Of a stretch of DNA of 8,104 nucleotides, positions 5,583 through 8,104 are shown piece after piece (position 1 is the first letter of the stretch; each line of letters starts with the position of its first letter). This DNA comes from Ruminococcus sp. UBA946. Its GTDB lineage: Bacteria > Bacillota > Clostridia > Oscillospirales > Ruminococcaceae. The DNA is taken from the NCBI GenBank assembly GCA_002293295.1, contig DBCY01000206.1, forward strand, positions 3,494-11,597, given 5' to 3'. The notes beneath the pieces were generated by a model. It was not told the origin of the DNA and made no database searches. It saw only the letters and a program-made list of their open reading frames with translations. The translations under genes were made by a program, and so were the position numbers.

Positions 5583-6761
5583 ATGAAAGAACTGATTATA
5601 ATAAAAGAGGGCGAAATTGCCCTTAAGGGACTGAATAAATCAAACTTTGAGGACGCTTTAATCCGTAATCTGAGACACCGCCTCAAAAGCTTGGGAAGGT
5701 TCGTATACAAAAGGTCGCAGTCCACGATAGTGATTATGCCGGAGGATGATAATACTGATTTGGATACCGCTATGGAACGCGTATCAAAGGTTTTCGGAGC
5801 CGCCGCCGTTTGCAGGGCGGTGACAGCCCCGAAGGATTTTGAAGAAATCTGCGCTGCTGCCGTGCCGTATATCGCTGAAAGCATTATGCAAGCAAAAACC
5901 TTTAAGGTTGAGGCTAAGCGCTCAGACAAGAAATTCCCCATGAATTCCCCCGAAATCTGCAAAGAGCTTGGGGGACGTATTCTTGACGCATATCCGCACC
6001 TTAATGTGGATGTGAAAAACCCCGATGTTACCGTTACCGTTGAAATACGGGATACTAACGCTTATATCCATGCCGGGAATTTACCTGCCGCCGGAGGAAT
6101 CCCTGTAGGAACCTCGGGAAAAGCCCTGCTGTTGCTTTCGGGAGGAATCGACAGTCCTGTTGCGGCATATATGATGGCGAAAAGGGGAATACAGCTGGCG
6201 GCGGTTCATTTCGTCTCTCCGCCCTACACGTCGGAACGCGCTAGACTCAAGGCTGAACGCCTGTGTGAAAAGCTTGCGCCTTGGTGCGGCGATATGCCCT
6301 TTTACTGCGTTCCCTTTACCGAAATACAGGAGGCTTTGCGCGGCAATTGCCCGGAGGAGCTTTTTACCGTTATTATGCGCCGTCTTATGCTTGAAATCGC
6401 TCAGAGGATTGCCGGTAAAAACGATATGCATGCCCTCGTTACGGGAGAAAGCGTAGGTCAGGTCGCAAGCCAGACTATGGGTGCGATTGTCTGTACGGAC
6501 GACGTTTGCAGAATGCCCGTTTTCCGTCCTGTTATAGGAATGGATAAAATCGAGATTACGGCTCTTGCGCGGAAAATTGACACATTCGATATATCCGTAG
6601 AACCCTATGAGGACTGCTGTACCGTTTTCACGCCCAAGCATCCGAAAACACGCCCTTCCTTAAGCGAAGTAAGGACAGCGCAGGATTCATTTGACTATGA
6701 ACCGCTTATAGAAAAAGCCGTAAACGGCGCCGAACTTAAAATAATAAAGAATTCATTTTGA
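5583..6761 (+). CDS. thiI: tRNA 4-thiouridine synthase ThiI (rhodanese-less)
   Basis: Makes 4-thiouridine at position 8 of tRNA. It adenylates the uridine with ATP and replaces the oxygen with sulfur from a desulfurase persulfide. Some homologues also supply sulfur for thiamine. The 392 residues hold an N-terminal ferredoxin-like region with IKEGEIALKG (7-16), a THUMP domain (about 60-165), and a PP-loop ATPase domain with SGGIDSP (186-192) and TGESVGQVASQT (287-298). The C-terminal motif EDCCTVFTPKHPKTRP (343-358) carries the likely sulfur-handling cysteine at C345 or C346. There is no rhodanese domain, as in B. subtilis ThiI and unlike E. coli. The start at 5583 follows GGAAGGA (5564-5570) with a rather long 12-nt spacer. 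It follows the desulfurase by 28 nt and precedes the kinase by 21 nt, so the three are probably co-transcribed. Confidence 0.95.
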   Translation: MKELIIIKEGEIALKGLNKSNFEDALIRNLRHRLKSLGRFVYKRSQSTIVIMPEDDNTDLDTAMERVSKVFGAAAVCRAVTAPKDFEEICAAAVPYIAESIMQAKTFKVEAKRSDKKFPMNSPEICKELGGRILDAYPHLNVDVKNPDVTVTVEIRDTNAYIHAGNLPAAGGIPVGTSGKALLLLSGGIDSPVAAYMMAKRGIQLAAVHFVSPPYTSERARLKAERLCEKLAPWCGDMPFYCVPFTEIQEALRGNCPEELFTVIMRRLMLEIAQRIAGKNDMHALVTGESVGQVASQTMGAIVCTDDVCRMPVFRPVIGMDKIEITALARKIDTFDISVEPYEDCCTVFTPKHPKTRPSLSEVRTAQDSFDYEPLIEKAVNGAELKIIKNSF

Positions 6762-6782
6762 TATGAAAGGCTATTATAATAT

Positions 6783-7724
6783 ATGGGCATTAATTTCATA
6801 CCGGTTAATAATATAAATTCCGGCGTTTCGTCAGACCCCGAAGCTTTTGTGGACGGAGCCGAGCAGATTTATTTTGACCGGCTTCATCTGGCAAGCGAGA
6901 AAATACGCCTTCAAAGCAGGGATAAGCCGGTTGTGCTTCTATCCGGTCCCTCGGGTTCGGGAAAAACCACTTCGGCTCTGCGTATTGCCGGACTTATTGA
7001 GAAAAAGGGGCTAAAGGTCCATATTATTTCAATGGACAATTATTTCCTTCCTAACGGAGCCGGGGAAATGCCGCTGGACGAAGAGGGCAGGATTGACCTT
7101 GAATCGCCTCTCAGGATGGATATCGGCTTGTTTTCAAAGCATCTTAAAAAGCTTATTGACGGCGAAAGCGTTGACATGCCCGTTTTTGACTTTGCGACCC
7201 AGTCCGTTTTTGAACATATTCCGGTCAGGCGCGGGAAAGATGAAATCATACTTTTCGAGGGGATTCACGCCCTTAATCCGCTTGTTACCGGAAATATGAA
7301 CGATAGTACCGCATGTATTTACGTCAGCGTACGGACAAGGCTGAAAAACGGGAAAGGCGAAACGCTTCACCCTTCAAACATACGGCTTATGAGAAGACTG
7401 AGCCGCGACAGGCTGTTCAGGGGACGGAAGTATTCCGAAATTTTTGAGATGAATAAAAGCGTTCTTCGGGGAGAGGAGCTTTATATAATCCCTTATAAGC
7501 ACAGGGCGGATATCGATATTGATACCTTTATTGCCTATGAAGCCTGCGTATATAAAAAAATTCTGCTTCCCGAGCTTACCGATTCGGTCGACGAATGCGG
7601 TATGCACGGCGAATATGACGCCCTGCTGGGTATACTGAATGAAATTTCCCCCCTTGACTTGAGCTTCGCTCCCGGTGATTCCCTTGTCAGGGAGTTCGCC
7701 GGAGGGAGCGTTTTAAAGTACTGA
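6783..7724 (+). CDS. Nucleoside kinase, PRK/uridine kinase fold (stand-alone)
   Basis: A P-loop kinase of 313 residues, probably phosphorylating uridine or a related nucleoside. Walker A is GPSGSGKTT (55-63), then SMDNYFLP (83-90), PLDEEGRIDLESP (97-109), a Walker B-like region IILFEGIHALNP (155-166), and RLMRRLSRDRLFRGR (201-215), with REFAGGS near the end (303-309). The 54 residues before Walker A and the REFAGGS tail match the kinase half of the roughly 550-residue clostridial nucleoside kinases, which carry a TGS/ThrRS-like N-terminal half. That half is absent here, and thiI lies directly upstream, so this is a short natural form and not a truncation at this locus. Classical Udk is about 210 residues. 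AAAGG (6766-6770) with a 12-nt spacer precedes the ATG. It is the last gene of the plus-strand run. The substrate is inferred from family. Confidence 0.85.
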   Translation: MGINFIPVNNINSGVSSDPEAFVDGAEQIYFDRLHLASEKIRLQSRDKPVVLLSGPSGSGKTTSALRIAGLIEKKGLKVHIISMDNYFLPNGAGEMPLDEEGRIDLESPLRMDIGLFSKHLKKLIDGESVDMPVFDFATQSVFEHIPVRRGKDEIILFEGIHALNPLVTGNMNDSTACIYVSVRTRLKNGKGETLHPSNIRLMRRLSRDRLFRGRKYSEIFEMNKSVLRGEELYIIPYKHRADIDIDTFIAYEACVYKKILLPELTDSVDECGMHGEYDALLGILNEISPLDLSFAPGDSLVREFAGGSVLKY

Positions 7725-7736
7725 CTATGTATTCCT

Positions 7737-7991
7737 TTATAACAGAATACCCCGTAATTCACCGCAAAGTATGAACGCCGCCTTAAATCCGATTTTAAAG
7801 CCTGTTTTCTGCGCTTCATCCGCCAAATTATATGCTGTTAAAAATATTTCGTTTATTTCCCTCCATGTCTCGCCCATATCCGTAAGCTTATTAATGTATT
7901 TTTCAAAACAGTCCGTTTTATGTATTTCAAACGGGTTCGATTTATCTTCGTTATTGAGCGCATAATACAGTATTTCCAGTATACCATCCAT
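7737..7991 (-). CDS. Small conserved-looking protein, possibly DUF6809-like
   Basis: An 84-residue protein, acidic in its first half, without a signal peptide or clear membrane helix. It opens with MDGILEILYYAL, has a mostly helical middle, and ends with QKTGFKIGFKAAFILCGELRGILL. The GFKxGFKxAxxLxxEL pattern recalls the C-terminus of small Firmicute DUF6809 proteins, but this is a weak recollection. A perfect AAAGGAGGT (AGGAGG = complement of 8001-8006) lies 9 nt before the ATG and decides in favour of this strand over an overlapping plus-strand frame that has no such site. The gene has its own promoter-like sequence upstream and converges on the kinase gene with only 12 nt between, with no strong terminator there. 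Function unknown. Confidence 0.75.
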   Translation of the reverse strand: MDGILEILYYALNNEDKSNPFEIHKTDCFEKYINKLTDMGETWREINEIFLTAYNLADEAQKTGFKIGFKAAFILCGELRGILL

Positions 7992-8025
7992 TATTCAAGA
8001 CCTCCTTTCGGATTTTATGTTTTAA

Positions 8026-8054
8026 AGATAACCATTTCAATGGTGTTGTTTCAA
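8026..8054 (-). promoter_or_regulatory. Probable promoter of the small minus-strand gene
   Basis: On the minus strand, TTGAAA (complement of 8049-8054), a 17-nt spacer, and TTATCT (complement of 8026-8031). Spacing is ideal and the hexamers are fair. The start would be near 8019, about 28 nt before the ATG, leaving room for the AGGAGG site. Confidence 0.55.
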
Positions 8055-8083
8055 TTATTATGTAATTATAATTATATTATATA

Positions 8084-8099
8084 ATATTCACGTGAATAT
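8084..8099. promoter_or_regulatory. Perfect 16-bp palindrome, operator-like
   Basis: ATATTCACGTGAATAT is an exact palindrome in very AT-rich DNA, 30 bp upstream of the -35 box of the small minus-strand gene and at the window edge. Its size and symmetry suit a dimeric repressor or activator. It may instead serve a gene lying to the right, outside the window. Confidence 0.45.
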
Positions 8100-8104
8100 A
8101 TCAA

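Noticed and set aside
5573..5962. Minus-strand frame of 129 codons opposite thiI
   Set aside because: Shadow of the clear thiI reading frame; the sequence resembles no family I know.
6081..6641. Minus-strand frame of 186 codons opposite thiI
   Set aside because: It lies fully inside thiI, which has all its catalytic motifs; the composition is typical of an antisense shadow.
7729..7750. GTATTC/GAATAC inverted repeat between the convergent genes as a terminator
   Set aside because: Only six AT-rich pairs with a 10-nt loop and no T-run on either strand.
7535..7819. Minus-strand frame running into the kinase gene
   Set aside because: It overlaps both supported genes out of frame and has no ribosome site.
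7771..7965. Plus-strand frame overlapping the small minus-strand gene
   Set aside because: It has no ribosome site, whereas the minus-strand frame has a perfect AGGAGG at proper spacing and a promoter-like sequence.

Overview
The window looks like chromosomal DNA of a low- to mid-GC Firmicute, most probably an anaerobic member of the Clostridia. The evidence is strong AGGAGG-type ribosome sites, near-consensus sigma-A promoters in AT-rich spacers, a single-chain aconitase of the roughly 640-residue type, and a cysteine desulfurase paired with a rhodanese-less ThiI and a clostridial-type nucleoside kinase. The species cannot be read from the sequence.

Left part (1-3829, minus strand). A consensus promoter (TTGACA-17-TATAAT, 3801-3829) drives what looks like one operon, read right to left. 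It holds aconitate hydratase, a cysteine-rich DUF3795-type protein with two C-terminal membrane helices, a zinc-ribbon protein with four membrane helices, and a TraX-like polytopic membrane protein. A further gene begins at the window edge, where only its ribosome site and first seven codons are visible. Spacing is tight: 9 nt, about 30 nt, an ATGA overlap, then a ribosome site that overlaps the preceding stop codon. Aconitase is the only member with a known reaction; the downstream genes are uncharacterised cysteine-rich or membrane proteins.

Middle (about 3761-4402). This divergent intergenic region of about 640 bp has no convincing gene. It holds a perfect 11-bp hairpin, a weak second hairpin, a 161-bp MITE-like element (15-bp perfect terminal inverted repeats, TAA on both sides), the desulfurase promoter, and an unusual leader. 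The leader has four tandem AT-rich heptads followed by a terminator-like hairpin with a T-run, all upstream of the desulfurase start.

Right part (4403-7724, plus strand). A cysteine desulfurase (IscS/NifZ type), ThiI and a stand-alone nucleoside kinase of the PRK/uridine kinase fold lie 28 and 21 nt apart, probably as one operon. The first two form a sulfur relay: the desulfurase makes a persulfide from cysteine, and ThiI uses it to make 4-thiouridine in tRNA. The kinase probably belongs to nucleoside salvage.

Right edge (7737-8104). A small minus-strand gene of 84 codons, possibly DUF6809-like, with a perfect Shine-Dalgarno and its own plausible promoter, converges on the kinase gene 12 nt away. 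A 16-bp perfect palindrome (8084-8099) at the edge may be an operator.

Most genes here are ordinary housekeeping. The least explained parts are the non-coding elements upstream of the desulfurase and the cysteine-rich/membrane genes behind aconitase.
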